Made by a program: the position numbers and the translations under genes
Shown: piece by piece, positions 1-8,840 of the stretch
Layout: every line of letters starts with the position of its first letter
Position numbering within the stretch: the stretch's first letter is position 1
The notes under the pieces: generated by a model
What the model was told of the DNA's origin: nothing
Databases searched by the model: none
Seen by the model: the letters and a program-made list of their open reading frames with translations, nothing else
Assembly: GCA_040905685.1 (NCBI GenBank)
Contig: JBBDRB010000092.1
Coordinates: 20,006 to 84,005, forward strand
Length of the DNA: 64,000 nt
Source: JBBDMU01 sp040905685
Lineage (GTDB): Bacteria; Bacteroidota; Rhodothermia; Balneolales; Natronogracilivirgulaceae
Reading direction: 5' to 3'

Positions 1-1340
1 ATGCTCCGTGAATCGGCCCGGCCTATGGTTTTGACAATCGCTTCCTTCCGGTCGGCTTCCCGGATTACCTGGTCCGTTTTGGTAAAACCCCTGAATATAT
101 CATCCAGGATGACCGAGGGATCCTCGCTGCGGGGATTGTCGGAGGTCACGGTAATGAAGTCGGCATACTTTTCAGCATATTTGGCCATTAAGGGCCTTTT
201 GGAAACATCGCGGTCACCGCCCGCCCCGAAAACAACATGAAGGGTCTCGTTTTCTTTCTTTACATCACGGAGGGTTTCCAGTACGTTTTTCAGGGCATCC
301 GGGGTGTGTGCATAATCGATGAGTATGACGGGCAAATCCACAGCCGAATCAAAGACAAGCTTCTCCATTCTGCCGGGTGCACCCGGCGACCGGGCCAGGG
401 CTGCTACCGTTTCGCCCTGCTGACATCCAAGGGCCCTGCAGGCCCGGTAAGCAAGCGCCAGGTTATAGGCATTGAACGTGCCAATCAGCGGACTGGTAAT
501 GCGGACCCCACCTACCTCGAGTATGAGTCCGCCGGAGTTATTGTGAAGTATGGCATCACCCTGGTTGTTATTGAACCCGTACCGCTGAACCCGGGCCCGG
601 CAATCCTGTACCATGTATTCGCCCCGGGGATCATCCGTGTTGACAATGGCGACGGCATTTTCTTTCAGGCCATCAAACAACCGTTTCTTGGCCCGGGCAT
701 AGGCGTCCGCGGTTTTGTGGTAATCCAGGTGATCGTGACTTAAGTTGGTGAAGCCGGCTACGGCAAAATCAATACCACCGGCCCGCTGCTGGTCCAGGGC
801 ATGGGATGAGATCTCCATGCAGGCAAACGTACAATCCTCTTCGGCAACGTTCCGGAACGTACGGGCAAGCTCAACGGCATCCGGGGTGGTGAGGCGGCTG
901 AAGCCGGGCTTATCATTGATCATCGTGCCGACGGTGCCCAATAAGGCGGCCGGGTGATCAAGCCGGCGCAGTACCTGATAGATCAGCGTGGCTACGGTTG
1001 TCTTGCCATTGGTACCGGTAATGCCGGTGATCTTCAGCTTCCGGGAAGGATTGCCTTCAAATGCCTGGGCTAATCTTCCAAGTAAATTCCGTGTATTGCC
1101 TACTTTGATCTGGGGCACAGTAATATGCGGATCGAAATCCTCGACTATCATAGCCGAGGCGCCCTGCCTGGCCGACTGGGCCAGAAAATGATGGCCATCG
1201 GAACGATAGCCCCGGATGGCTATAAACACGTCGCCGGGTTCCGTTTTCCGGGAATCAAGCACCAGGTTACCCATGGGTGCAGCGCTATTGCCCTGAACGG
1301 CCAGCGGCTCGCAGAGTGATATGAGTTCTTTAAAATTCAA
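1..1340 (-). CDS. murE: MurE, UDP-MurNAc-tripeptide (m-DAP) ligase, C-terminus cut by window edge
   Basis: This cytoplasmic Mur ligase adds meso-diaminopimelate to UDP-MurNAc-L-Ala-D-Glu in peptidoglycan synthesis. Translating the minus strand gives an N-terminal substrate domain, the ATP-binding loop GITGTNGKTT, the central motif with EISSHAL and NLSHDHLDYH, and DNPRSEDP near the end. DNPR is the signature of m-DAP rather than lysine ligases. The frame opens with TTG at 1340-1338, immediately after an in-frame TAA, so TTG is the first possible start; it overlaps the ftsI stop (tTGa). About 446 residues are present, and comparison with E. coli MurE suggests only some 45-50 C-terminal residues are missing, before the KGHE motif. 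It is the last visible gene of the mraZ-rsmH-ftsL-ftsI-murE operon. Confidence 0.93.
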   Translation of the reverse strand, partial: MNFKELISLCEPLAVQGNSAAPMGNLVLDSRKTEPGDVFIAIRGYRSDGHHFLAQSARQGASAMIVEDFDPHITVPQIKVGNTRNLLGRLAQAFEGNPSRKLKITGITGTNGKTTVATLIYQVLRRLDHPAALLGTVGTMINDKPGFSRLTTPDAVELARTFRNVAEEDCTFACMEISSHALDQQRAGGIDFAVAGFTNLSHDHLDYHKTADAYARAKKRLFDGLKENAVAIVNTDDPRGEYMVQDCRARVQRYGFNNNQGDAILHNNSGGLILEVGGVRITSPLIGTFNAYNLALAYRACRALGCQQGETVAALARSPGAPGRMEKLVFDSAVDLPVILIDYAHTPDALKNVLETLRDVKKENETLHVVFGAGGDRDVSKRPLMAKYAEKYADFITVTSDNPRSEDPSVILDDIFRGFTKTDQVIREADRKEAIVKTIGRADSRS

Positions 1341-3499
1341 TTATGGGGTAATGTCTGAGAAATAAGTGTGGTCATGGGTTGGTTTTTTCCCCTTATTGTT
1401 ACGGTTCTTCCTCTTACATATTGGGCTCCCGGTTCAGGAAATTGCGTATTGACCGTACCAGAACCTATGAGTCGGATATCATACCCGGCTTGGGTCAGCA
1501 GATGTAAAGCCTTGCGCATGCTGAGCCCCTGGACATCGGGTACCCTATTATGGTTATCGGAAATCATGGCCGTTTTGGGCGAATTTACTTCTGATAAAGT
1601 TATACGGACCTCTTCCTGTTTACCGGTCTGTTCACCGGCCTGCGGAATTTGGCGTGAAACATAGGCCCCGGTCCCTTCGAAGGTGTAGGAACGGCCGCCG
1701 GATTCAAGCAGCGACTTAGCATCTTCCCGGCTGAGGCCTTTCACATTTGGGACATGGGCCAGATGATGATTCGGAGCCGGTTCGGTTGAAACCGGTTCAG
1801 GTTGCAATTCATCATCCAGCCCAATGATTCTGGTGGCGATGTCACGGAATATGGGTCCGGCCGTGAAACCGCCATAATAACTGTTTTTTGGCTCATCCAG
1901 CATAATCAGGCAAACATAGGCAGGATCGTCAGCGGGGTAAAAGCCCACGAAGGAAGCCCGGTATTGGGAGCGGTATTCCCCGTTAATGTACTTTTGGCTG
2001 GTTCCTGTTTTTCCGGCAATAGACATTCCGTCGATCTGTGCGTAGCTGGCCGTTCCCGAATCAGAGACAACGGCCGTAAAAATGGGCATCAATCGTTCTA
2101 TAGTCTCCGGCTTAATTACCCGTCGTATCGCTTTCGGAGTATGTTCTTTTACCGTAAACCCGTGTTCATCGAGCACTCTTTCCAGGATATAGGGCTGCAT
2201 GATGACCCCCTTGTTGGCGAAGGCTGCATAAGCCTGTGCAATCTGCATGGCGGTCACCTGCACTTCATATCCAATGGAAATCCATGGAAGGCTAACCCGC
2301 GACCAGTTATAGGGCCGCCGGAGCCTGCCGGCTTCCTCGTTGGGGAGGCCTACGTTCGTTGAGGTGCCGAAGCCCAGATTCCTGGCGTATTGATAAAGAA
2401 CTTCCGGCTCCAGACGCATGGCAATTTCTGAGGTAGCGATGTTGGAGGAACGGATAATGGTTTCCCCGAAAGTAAGGTCACCCAGGGGATTATGATCTCG
2501 CATCCACTGGCCATGGATCATTTTCCGGCCGGACACCGGCGTGGAGAATATTTCATTATCGGTGACCACGCCCTGCTCGACAGCGGCAATGCTGGTTATC
2601 AGCTTAAACGTCGAACCCGGCTCTACCATATCGGATATGGCATAATTACGGCGATTCTCGTTTTTCAACGATGCCGGATTGTTTGGATCATACGTGGGAT
2701 AATTGGCCATGGCTTTAACGGCGCCGGTTTTCGGATCCATGATAATGGCCGTTCCATAATTGGACCGCGTCGTTTCTATGCCTTTTTTCAACTCTTCCTC
2801 GACTACGGCCTGGATCCGGGCATCGATAGTGGTTTGAAGGGTATGGCCTTTTTCAGGCCGCTTTCTGGGGGCCCCTACGATAGCCCGTATCCGGTTTGAC
2901 CGGTCCCTCCTTACCTGCTGAACACCCTCTTTTCCCTTTAGCAGGTTATCGTATGAAGCCTCAAGACCGATCATGCCCTTCAGGTCATTATTCACGAAAC
3001 CAAGCGCATGGCCGGCCAGGGAGTCATAATTATACTTCCGTTTATAGCTTTCCTCCAGGATTACTCCGCGGATCCCCAGGGCCTGGATCACCTCATAATC
3101 CGTATGGTTCAGCGATGGTTCCATGACCACATAACGTGAACCCGCCGGGGCGGTGTTAAGCTTCCGGCGGTAATGAGCCGCTCCCTTCCCCGTGCGCGTT
3201 CCAAGGGTTTGAAACAGCATGTTCACCTGTTCTTCTGTCAGACCCCGGATCAGCGGATCCAGAGCCAGACGATGCGTCACCGAATTCGTAACCAGCAGCC
3301 GTCCCTTGGAATCCAGGATATCCCCCCTTTGGGCGGGAATGGATATGAAATCCACAGCCTGTTTACTCCAGAGCTCCCTCAGATTCTCCCCTTCCAGAAA
3401 CTGGATGCGCAGGATTTGAAACACAATGGCACATGGCAACAGCAATATCAGGCCGGAAACCAGGAACATTCTGCCTATCATGGATGCGCGGTCGTTCAT
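1337..3499 (-). CDS. ftsI: FtsI-type penicillin-binding protein (PBP3) with two C-terminal PASTA domains
   Basis: This is a division-specific peptidoglycan transpeptidase anchored in the inner membrane. It has an N-terminal membrane helix, a PBP dimerisation domain, and a transpeptidase domain with all three active-site motifs: EPGSTFKL (SxxK), RSSNIA (SxN) and GKTGTSQ (KTG). Two PASTA repeats follow, starting near HVPNVKGLS and RVPDVQGLS. PASTA repeats occur in division PBPs of Firmicutes and Bacteroidota and are absent from E. coli FtsI. The frame can be extended upstream to a TTG at 3547, which would overlap ftsL by 47 bases. I prefer the ATG at 3499, one base after the ftsL TAA, giving 720 residues. 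The end overlaps the start of murE. Confidence 0.95.
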   Translation of the reverse strand: MNDRASMIGRMFLVSGLILLLPCAIVFQILRIQFLEGENLRELWSKQAVDFISIPAQRGDILDSKGRLLVTNSVTHRLALDPLIRGLTEEQVNMLFQTLGTRTGKGAAHYRRKLNTAPAGSRYVVMEPSLNHTDYEVIQALGIRGVILEESYKRKYNYDSLAGHALGFVNNDLKGMIGLEASYDNLLKGKEGVQQVRRDRSNRIRAIVGAPRKRPEKGHTLQTTIDARIQAVVEEELKKGIETTRSNYGTAIIMDPKTGAVKAMANYPTYDPNNPASLKNENRRNYAISDMVEPGSTFKLITSIAAVEQGVVTDNEIFSTPVSGRKMIHGQWMRDHNPLGDLTFGETIIRSSNIATSEIAMRLEPEVLYQYARNLGFGTSTNVGLPNEEAGRLRRPYNWSRVSLPWISIGYEVQVTAMQIAQAYAAFANKGVIMQPYILERVLDEHGFTVKEHTPKAIRRVIKPETIERLMPIFTAVVSDSGTASYAQIDGMSIAGKTGTSQKYINGEYRSQYRASFVGFYPADDPAYVCLIMLDEPKNSYYGGFTAGPIFRDIATRIIGLDDELQPEPVSTEPAPNHHLAHVPNVKGLSREDAKSLLESGGRSYTFEGTGAYVSRQIPQAGEQTGKQEEVRITLSEVNSPKTAMISDNHNRVPDVQGLSMRKALHLLTQAGYDIRLIGSGTVNTQFPEPGAQYVRGRTVTIRGKNQPMTTLISQTLPHN

Positions 3500-3500
3500 A

Positions 3501-3911
3501 TTATTCGGGTATGCGGATGATGGGGTCGGCTGCTGCCCCGTGAACAAATCCCAGGCTGCCGGCCTGCCGGTAGATCTGTGCCGGTCCGGTCATCCGGTCA
3601 TAGGCAAGAGACTGCTCGGCATGGCTTCGTCTGACCGTTTCATGCGTCCGGCGCAACTCCGTTACCTCCCTGAGGATTTCCTGGGTCTGGAAAATATGAC
3701 TGAGGTAAATATATCCGGCTACGCCAATGATCAGGGTCGTCAGGATAATCTTCCAGGGTGCAATTTTAATACCGGATGACGATTTTTTCCTGGTCGCATA
3801 CGATGACCTGCCGGCTTCAGGGTGATAACTTTTCAACCCGTAGAAGGGCTGATCGATCCGCTGAAGACTGGCCGGCTTCGGCCGTGTGGTATTTTTTGCC
3901 TTGGCTATCAT
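3501..3911 (-). CDS. ftsL: FtsL-like division protein
   Basis: This 136-residue single-pass membrane protein sits where ftsL belongs, between rsmH and ftsI. It has a basic, Pro/Ser-rich cytoplasmic tail of about 50 residues, one transmembrane helix (around KIILTTLIIGVAGYIYLSHI), then a heptad-like coiled coil (EILREVTELRRTHETVRRS). FtsL is part of the divisome and partners FtsB/DivIC and the FtsW-FtsI synthase. Sequence conservation in this family is low, so the call rests on topology and gene order. Its ATG overlaps the rsmH stop as ATGA (3908-3911), which suggests translational coupling. Confidence 0.82.
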   Translation of the reverse strand: MIAKAKNTTRPKPASLQRIDQPFYGLKSYHPEAGRSSYATRKKSSSGIKIAPWKIILTTLIIGVAGYIYLSHIFQTQEILREVTELRRTHETVRRSHAEQSLAYDRMTGPAQIYRQAGSLGFVHGAAADPIIRIPE

Positions 3912-4834
3912 GCGGCATCCTCCCTTTTTTCTGCGGCCCTGAGCCTTGCGCTCCGTGCCCTTGGGTTGCGTTTGGTTTCGGCATCATCCGGGGTGATAAT
4001 CCTGTTGTGGATCATATTCAGCGGCTTTATATCATGACCATAAAAATCTTTCTCAAGCTTTCCTTCATGATTGCCGGTCTTGAAAAAATTCTTCACTATT
4101 CTGTCCTCCAGCGAATGATAGGAAATGACGACAAACCGTCCATATCCTTTTAATAACTCCGTCCCTGTTTCCAGAACCCGCCTGAGCATGTCCAGCTCAT
4201 GGTTTACCTCAATGCGAAGGGCCTGAAATATACGGGCCAGGGTCTTCACCCGGAACCGGTCGGGTGTTACGGCCGCAATGGCTTCCTTTAATTCCAGGGT
4301 GGTTTCCAGGGGACGGCGTTCGAGGATGGCATTCGCAATCCGGGGACTGTTTTTTTCCTCTCCGTAGCGATAGAAAATATTTCTAAGCGCCAGGTATTCA
4401 TATTCATTAAGGACTTTTTGAGCCGTCAGGCCCTGCATATTACTCATCCGCATATCCAGGGGGCCCGCATGCTGAAAGCTGAAGCCGCGTTGCGGTTCAT
4501 TGATCTGATGGCTGGAGACCCCGAGGTCGAGCAATATACCGGAAATGCGGCCCGCCACCGATTCGGGCAAAGCTACATCCAGATAACCGAAATTGCCTTT
4601 TACCGCCTCGAAACGGGGTTCGTCTTTAAACCTCTCCGTTACGGTTTTAAGGGCATCGTCGTCCTGATCCAGTCCGTATAGTTTCCCCCTGCTCCCCAGC
4701 CTGGACAGGATGAGGGCCGCATGACCGCCACCGCCGACGGTACCATCGATATAAATGCCATCGGGATCATTGACCAGAATGGAAACCGATTCGGTTAATA
4801 ATACCGGTTCGTGATAAGAAAAACGGCTGGTCAT
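3908..4834 (-). CDS. rsmH: 16S rRNA (cytosine1402-N4)-methyltransferase RsmH
   Basis: RsmH (MraW) is a SAM-dependent methyltransferase that modifies C1402 in the ribosomal P site. The 308 residues match the usual length. The N-terminal HEPVLLTES and the SAM-binding DGTVGGGGHA are diagnostic, followed by LLDLGVSSHQI, RGFSF and the C-terminal VISYHSLEDRIVKNFF. The start is ATG at 4834. It directly abuts the mraZ stop, and a good Shine-Dalgarno GGAGGA lies inside the last codons of mraZ, about eight bases upstream. This is one of the few clear ribosome binding sites in the window. Confidence 0.97.
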   Translation of the reverse strand: MTSRFSYHEPVLLTESVSILVNDPDGIYIDGTVGGGGHAALILSRLGSRGKLYGLDQDDDALKTVTERFKDEPRFEAVKGNFGYLDVALPESVAGRISGILLDLGVSSHQINEPQRGFSFQHAGPLDMRMSNMQGLTAQKVLNEYEYLALRNIFYRYGEEKNSPRIANAILERRPLETTLELKEAIAAVTPDRFRVKTLARIFQALRIEVNHELDMLRRVLETGTELLKGYGRFVVISYHSLEDRIVKNFFKTGNHEGKLEKDFYGHDIKPLNMIHNRIITPDDAETKRNPRARSARLRAAEKREDAA

Positions 4835-5293
4835 TTAAAAATCCTCCATAACTTTTTCAAACAATTCCCGGTAAGTATCATCCTCAAGGGATTCATCCTG
4901 TTTAGCCAGCCGGTCAGGAGACCATAATTCTATGCGTTCGCCCATGCCAATGAAAATGGCCCTGGAATCAATTCCGGCCCACTGCTTCAGATTGCCGGGC
5001 AGGGGAAGCCTGTTCTGGCTGTCGAGAATAAGGTCTTCGGCCGAACGCAGGAAATTGCGCAGGACCGTCCTTCCTTCACTTTTGAAAAAATTTATACCTG
5101 AAAGTTTTTCTTCCACTTTAAGCCACTGGTCTTCCGGGTACAGCAGAAGACAGTTCTCCAGTCCACGCAGAATGGTAAATCGTCCGCCTGCATCGGGACT
5201 GAGATATCGACGCAGTTTATGCGGGAAGCTCACGCGTCCTTTGCTGTCGATCGAATGTTCGTATTCACCTTTGAAACTGGCCACAACAGGCAC
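4835..5293 (-). CDS. mraZ: MraZ transcriptional regulator of the dcw cluster
   Basis: MraZ is a DNA-binding protein with two AbrB/SpoVT-like swapped-hairpin domains. It autoregulates the division and cell-wall cluster. Both DxxxR signatures are visible: GEYEHSIDSKGRVSFP in the first domain and LDSQNRLPLP in the second. At 152 residues it has the usual length. The start is a GTG at 5293, with a second in-frame GTG three codons later; homologues begin close to FKGEYEH, so either could be used. Three GTGGG boxes and a promoter lie just upstream, consistent with autoregulation. It is the first gene of the operon. Confidence 0.96.
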   Translation of the reverse strand: MPVVASFKGEYEHSIDSKGRVSFPHKLRRYLSPDAGGRFTILRGLENCLLLYPEDQWLKVEEKLSGINFFKSEGRTVLRNFLRSAEDLILDSQNRLPLPGNLKQWAGIDSRAIFIGMGERIELWSPDRLAKQDESLEDDTYRELFEKVMEDF

Positions 5294-5330
5294 TCTGACT
5301 TTATCCGGATTTCAAGTTCAGGGAGAAATC

Positions 5331-5355
5331 CCCACTTCCTCCCACTTTAACCCAC
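5331..5355 (-). promoter_or_regulatory. MraZ operator: three GTGGG boxes at exact 10-bp spacing
   Basis: On the minus strand GTGGG occurs at 5355-5351, 5345-5341 and 5335-5331, separated by two 5-base spacers. MraZ of E. coli and Mycoplasma is known to bind direct TGGG-type repeats with 5-nt spacers upstream of its own gene. The array ends 37 bases before the mraZ start and overlaps the transcription start expected from the promoter at 5356-5385. Binding there would block transcription of the cluster. Confidence 0.85.
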
Positions 5356-5385
5356 AAAGTACTCCAATTAATTCGAAGATGTCAA
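5356..5385 (-). promoter_or_regulatory. Predicted promoter of the mraZ operon
   Basis: Reading the minus strand, TTGACA (5385-5380) is followed after 18 bases by TACTTT (5361-5356) and then G, close to the Bacteroidota TAnnTTTG element. The predicted start near 5348 falls inside the MraZ box array. It is called by eye from sequence alone. Confidence 0.55.
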
Positions 5386-5525
5386 GTAAAAGCATGGTTT
5401 TAAGCTGAAAAAGCTTACCCCTTTAACCCTAAAATAGGCCAGGTTGGCACATGCTTTATTTAACTTACTGTTTTTAATATATTTATGATAAATATGTGCA
5501 ATATATGTGTCTTAACATTTAATTT

Positions 5526-5555
5526 TTGTCCTTCTCCGTTTTAACCGGATATTAT
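5526..5555 (+). promoter_or_regulatory. Candidate rlmN promoter in the mraZ/rlmN divergent gap
   Basis: The gap between mraZ and rlmN (5294-5652) is A/T-rich and holds no gene. Besides the mraZ operator and promoter, I see TTGTCC at 5526-5531 and TATTAT at 5550-5555 with an 18-base spacer, about 90 bases before the rlmN start. No terminator or RNA element is evident in the rest. Confidence 0.35.
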
Positions 5556-5652
5556 CATAACAAAAGCATAATGGTTCGTGCACCGGCCGGAAAAGCCCGG
5601 CCGGAAGTATCTGATCTGACCAGGCAATAGTTTTACCAGACCAGGGTTAAAT

Positions 5653-6768
5653 ATGCACACCCCAATCTCTATAACCGAACATACCATGAAGACGGACATT
5701 AAGAGCCTTACCCGGCCTCAGATTGAGAAATTTTGCGAGCAGCGCGGACTCGAACGGTTCCGTTCCGATCAGATATTCCAATGGCTTTTTCAAAAGCAGG
5801 CCCGCTCCGTATCCGATATGACCAATCTTTCCAAATCTCTGCGGGAAGAACTGGAAGGCCACATCACCATCACCGGAATTGATCCTGCGGGACGGCAGGA
5901 ATCGCGGGACGGTACCATAAAATTCCTTTTCAGACTGCATGACAAGCATCTGATCGAAGCGGTCCTCATACCTGAATTCTACGATGACGGGGTGGCCAAC
6001 CGCCTGACCGTGTGCATCTCTTCGCAGGTGGGCTGCGTGTTTGGCTGCGCCTTTTGCGCTACGGGTAAAATGGGTTATTTTCGCAGCCTGATAAGCGGGG
6101 AAATTGTCGATCAGCTGCAATTCATCAACGAGGTATGTTTGGATAAGTATGGCAAAAAGATTAACAATGTCGTGTACATGGGCATGGGAGAGCCCCTTCA
6201 TAATTATGACGCCGTAATAAATTCGGCGACCATTATCACCGATCCCCAGAGCCTGGGTTTATCGCCCCGGCGCATCACTATATCCACGGTGGGACTGACC
6301 AAACGCATTATGCAAATGGGCGATGATGATCTGCCATTCAACCTGGCCATCTCCCTGCACGCAGCAACGGATGAAAAGCGCGACAAGATCATGCCCATCA
6401 ACGCATCCATGAATTTAAAAGCACTGCGTGAATCCCTGGTCCATTATCACAATAAAACCGGTCAGCCTGTAACGTATGAATACCTGCTGTTTGATGAATT
6501 TAACGACTCCATAGATGATGCCCGCCATCTGGCTGAAATCGTAAAATGGATCCCTTCCAAAGTGAATATCATCATGTATAATAACGTGTCGGGGGTAACC
6601 CTGCAGCGTGCCCGGGAAGACAGGCTGAACGGCTTCCTGTCGGCGCTGAGAAAAAAAGATATTACAGCCACCGTACGCCGGAGCCGGGGCGACGATATTG
6701 ATGCCGGTTGCGGGCAGCTTGCGATCCGGGAAGACCAGCCCCGGGGAAAAACGATGGCAAAAGCCTGA
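5653..6768 (+). CDS. rlmN: RlmN, dual-specificity 23S rRNA A2503 / tRNA A37 C2-methyltransferase
   Basis: RlmN is a radical SAM enzyme that methylates C2 of A2503 in 23S rRNA, and of A37 in some tRNAs, using a methyl-cysteine intermediate. The CxxxCxxC cluster ligands are Cys128, Cys132 and Cys135 (GCVFGCAFC), followed by ATGKMGYFR. The second catalytic cysteine is Cys353 in DIDAGCGQL. YMGMGEPLHNYD and ISLHAATDEKR are also family hallmarks. Total length is 371. The internal ATG at 5686 (MKTDIKSL) would give a start closer to relatives and is equally likely. The gene stands alone on the plus strand, divergent from mraZ. Confidence 0.95.
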   Translation: MHTPISITEHTMKTDIKSLTRPQIEKFCEQRGLERFRSDQIFQWLFQKQARSVSDMTNLSKSLREELEGHITITGIDPAGRQESRDGTIKFLFRLHDKHLIEAVLIPEFYDDGVANRLTVCISSQVGCVFGCAFCATGKMGYFRSLISGEIVDQLQFINEVCLDKYGKKINNVVYMGMGEPLHNYDAVINSATIITDPQSLGLSPRRITISTVGLTKRIMQMGDDDLPFNLAISLHAATDEKRDKIMPINASMNLKALRESLVHYHNKTGQPVTYEYLLFDEFNDSIDDARHLAEIVKWIPSKVNIIMYNNVSGVTLQRAREDRLNGFLSALRKKDITATVRRSRGDDIDAGCGQLAIREDQPRGKTMAKA

Positions 6769-6980
6769 TAACAAATTTTAACATCCCTTTTTCAGGCGTT
6801 TTGGTAAGTTTATAAGTTACTCTGTTTTTTGCAAATGGAGCCCTATTCCATTTACAGCCATTCCAGCTTACCCTCTTTCTACTCCTATTTCACCCACAGG
6901 TTTTGCAACATGCAAGTTCAATAAACGTTAGACTTACATCAGGAGATACATAATTATTAACTTTTCTAAATTAAAAAATC

Positions 6981-7643
6981 ATGAGACGTATACTTATCTC
7001 GAGCGTATTTTTACTGGCGTTTTTATGCTATTCAAACGCTGAAGCTCAAAACCAATCAAGAACGACTGATCAACGATCCATGCACATATCACCCATACAG
7101 GATGCCTTGGGTATTGGTGTGAGAGGCGGCTTCTTCACAAGTGATGATGCCGAAACGGGGACTTGGCTCTCAGGCATACACGGGCGGTTTCGTTTTGGTC
7201 CCGTATTTGGCCTGGAAGCGGCCATAGACTATCAGGGCCAGCAGGAGTTTACTATTGATGGTGATGATATCGAGACCGAAGAACGGGATATCAGAAACAT
7301 ACCAATTACGGCTTCTGCGCTGATCCATGCCCCACTGTCACCCTATTTTGTGCCTTATGGCATTGCGGGTGGAGGTGTATATTTCACCTTTGAGGAATTT
7401 GACGATTTGCTGGATATCGAGGATGAAACCACGACCAACTTCGGTCTTCACCTCGGAGCCGGACTAGAGGTTCCGGCCAGCCGTAACCTGGCTTTTCACG
7501 GTGACTGGAGATATGTTTTTATGGATGATGCCGACGTTGATATCAACGATCAGGCCTTAAGCGGCAGCATGTTTACTGCCGGCATCACCTATTATTTCCG
7601 TAAAAGCAACGACAGAAAACGTGATGACAGAGGCCGCAGGTGA
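6981..7643 (+). CDS. Outer-membrane beta-barrel protein (OmpA/OmpX-like porin-family fold)
   Basis: The 220-residue protein has a signal peptide (MRRILISSVFLLAFLCYSNAEA, cut near AEA-Q). The rest alternates polar and aromatic strands, as in small 8-stranded barrels: FGPVFGLEAAIDY, YFVPYGIAGGGVYF, FGLHLGAGLEV, FTAGITYYF. The body ends with an aromatic strand, typical of BAM substrates, then a basic tail RKSNDRKRDDRGRR. No OmpA peptidoglycan-binding domain is present. The acidic loops (DGDDIETEERD, DDLLDIEDETT) may bind cations, but the role is unknown. A strong terminator follows 37 bases downstream. The 212-base gap before it shows no gene. Confidence 0.75.
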   Translation: MRRILISSVFLLAFLCYSNAEAQNQSRTTDQRSMHISPIQDALGIGVRGGFFTSDDAETGTWLSGIHGRFRFGPVFGLEAAIDYQGQQEFTIDGDDIETEERDIRNIPITASALIHAPLSPYFVPYGIAGGGVYFTFEEFDDLLDIEDETTTNFGLHLGAGLEVPASRNLAFHGDWRYVFMDDADVDINDQALSGSMFTAGITYYFRKSNDRKRDDRGRR

Positions 7644-7679
7644 TAATCTCCGGTAAAAAACTCAGTCGTCAACAGCAAA

Positions 7680-7715
7680 GGGAGCCCCGCGCATGCGCGG
7701 GGCTCCCTTTTTTTT
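7680..7715 (+). terminator. Strong intrinsic terminator, perfect 28-nt palindrome
   Basis: Bases 7680-7707 form a perfect palindrome with a GC-rich stem (GGGAGCCCCGCGC half-site), followed by eight T residues at 7708-7715. It terminates the outer-membrane protein gene on the plus strand. The convergent lepB stop codon (7716-7714) lies inside the T-run, so lepB transcripts also read into the hairpin. On that strand the U-tract is only TTT, so termination there is probably weaker. Confidence 0.9.
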
Positions 7716-8799
7716 AGTGTATCAGATTGAACAACCGGCTGAACCGGGGCAAAAAGCGTTCACTGTCCCAGGAGAAATAGATCAGAAAGGCCCGGCCCAC
7801 AACATGGTCTTTGGGAACGAATCCCCAGAAGCGACTGTCTTCGCTGTTGTCCCGGCTATCCCCCATCATAAAGTAATAGTCCTGCTTTATGGTATACTCG
7901 TTGGTCTCAACCCCGTTAATAACAAAATTATCTCCCTCCTGCCGGACATCATTATGCTCATAACGCACAATGATATCGTGGTACAGATGCCAGTTCTCCT
8001 CGCTCAGGGCAACGGTTTGTCCCTCGAAGGGGATGATCATAGGGTCCATATGATGGTGGTTCCCGGAAAATCCTGCGGAAAAAATAAAAGGCTGCCGTGA
8101 GAATTCATTATGCTCTTCCGGCAAAACATAAGGCTGCATATCAACCACTTCGGCCCACCCTTCAATGCGGGCCGCCACCTCACCGGTCATGTTCATAATG
8201 TAATTTTCCGATCTGGATTGCAGTATATTGGCTCCGGCCGACCGTACCCTTGTCGGACTTAAACGCAGGCGTTCGCGGGCTTCCACCAGATAGTTCTGCT
8301 CAATGGTCGGGAAGGGTTCAGATGGTTCACTATTGATGAATAATTCCTTATTCCGGATGGCAAGCGTATCGCCGGGAATGGCCACAGCCCTTTTTATGTA
8401 GTTGGTTTTCTGGGAAATTACGGCATCATCAACGGGGTAGTTAAACACGACAATATCATTTCTGTTCACATCCATTAATCCGGGTATCCGGAACCAGGGC
8501 AACTGCAAGCCTTGTATATGCATGCCTGTGAAAGGGATGCCAAGACTCATCGGACTTCTCGCACCATAGTGCAGCTTTGAAACAAGCAGAAAATCGCCGG
8601 TAAGCAAGGTCTGTTCCATAGACGGGGTCGGGATGCGGTAGGCTTCAAGAAACAGGGCCCGGATAATAAGGGCGGCAATTCCGGCAAAAATTATGGCATC
8701 CAGCCACTCGCGAGCCCACGACTTGGCTTCATTTTCCCTTTTTCTTTTACGATCCTTGGTCTTTTCCTCCAGGTTTTTGGAGTTTTTATTACTTGTCAT
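7714..8799 (-). CDS. lepB: Signal peptidase I
   Basis: This inner-membrane serine protease removes signal peptides from exported proteins. It has a charged cytoplasmic tail of about 28 residues, one membrane helix (LDAIIFAGIAALIIRALFLE), the catalytic serine Ser60 in RIPTPSMEQTL, the general-base lysine Lys136 in NYIKRAVAIPGD, and the C-terminal box MGDSRDNSEDSRFWGFV. At 361 residues it is long for the family. An extra region between the lysine and the MGDSRDNS box (about residues 150-290) resembles the enlarged periplasmic domain seen in Bacteroidota-type enzymes. It lies downstream of lepA, as in many bacteria, but one unknown gene intervenes. Confidence 0.96.
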   Translation of the reverse strand: MTSNKNSKNLEEKTKDRKRKRENEAKSWAREWLDAIIFAGIAALIIRALFLEAYRIPTPSMEQTLLTGDFLLVSKLHYGARSPMSLGIPFTGMHIQGLQLPWFRIPGLMDVNRNDIVVFNYPVDDAVISQKTNYIKRAVAIPGDTLAIRNKELFINSEPSEPFPTIEQNYLVEARERLRLSPTRVRSAGANILQSRSENYIMNMTGEVAARIEGWAEVVDMQPYVLPEEHNEFSRQPFIFSAGFSGNHHHMDPMIIPFEGQTVALSEENWHLYHDIIVRYEHNDVRQEGDNFVINGVETNEYTIKQDYYFMMGDSRDNSEDSRFWGFVPKDHVVGRAFLIYFSWDSERFLPRFSRLFNLIH

Positions 8800-8840
8800 T
8801 TACTTGTTTCCGTTCTTCCTTAATGGTGGGTTATGGGGTA

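Noticed and set aside
237..743. 168-codon frame on the plus strand
   Set aside because: It is antisense to murE, whose minus-strand translation shows Mur ligase motifs. The plus-strand product has no recognisable pattern.
5647..6201. 184-codon minus-strand frame opposite rlmN
   Set aside because: It is an antisense shadow of a fully conserved radical SAM gene.
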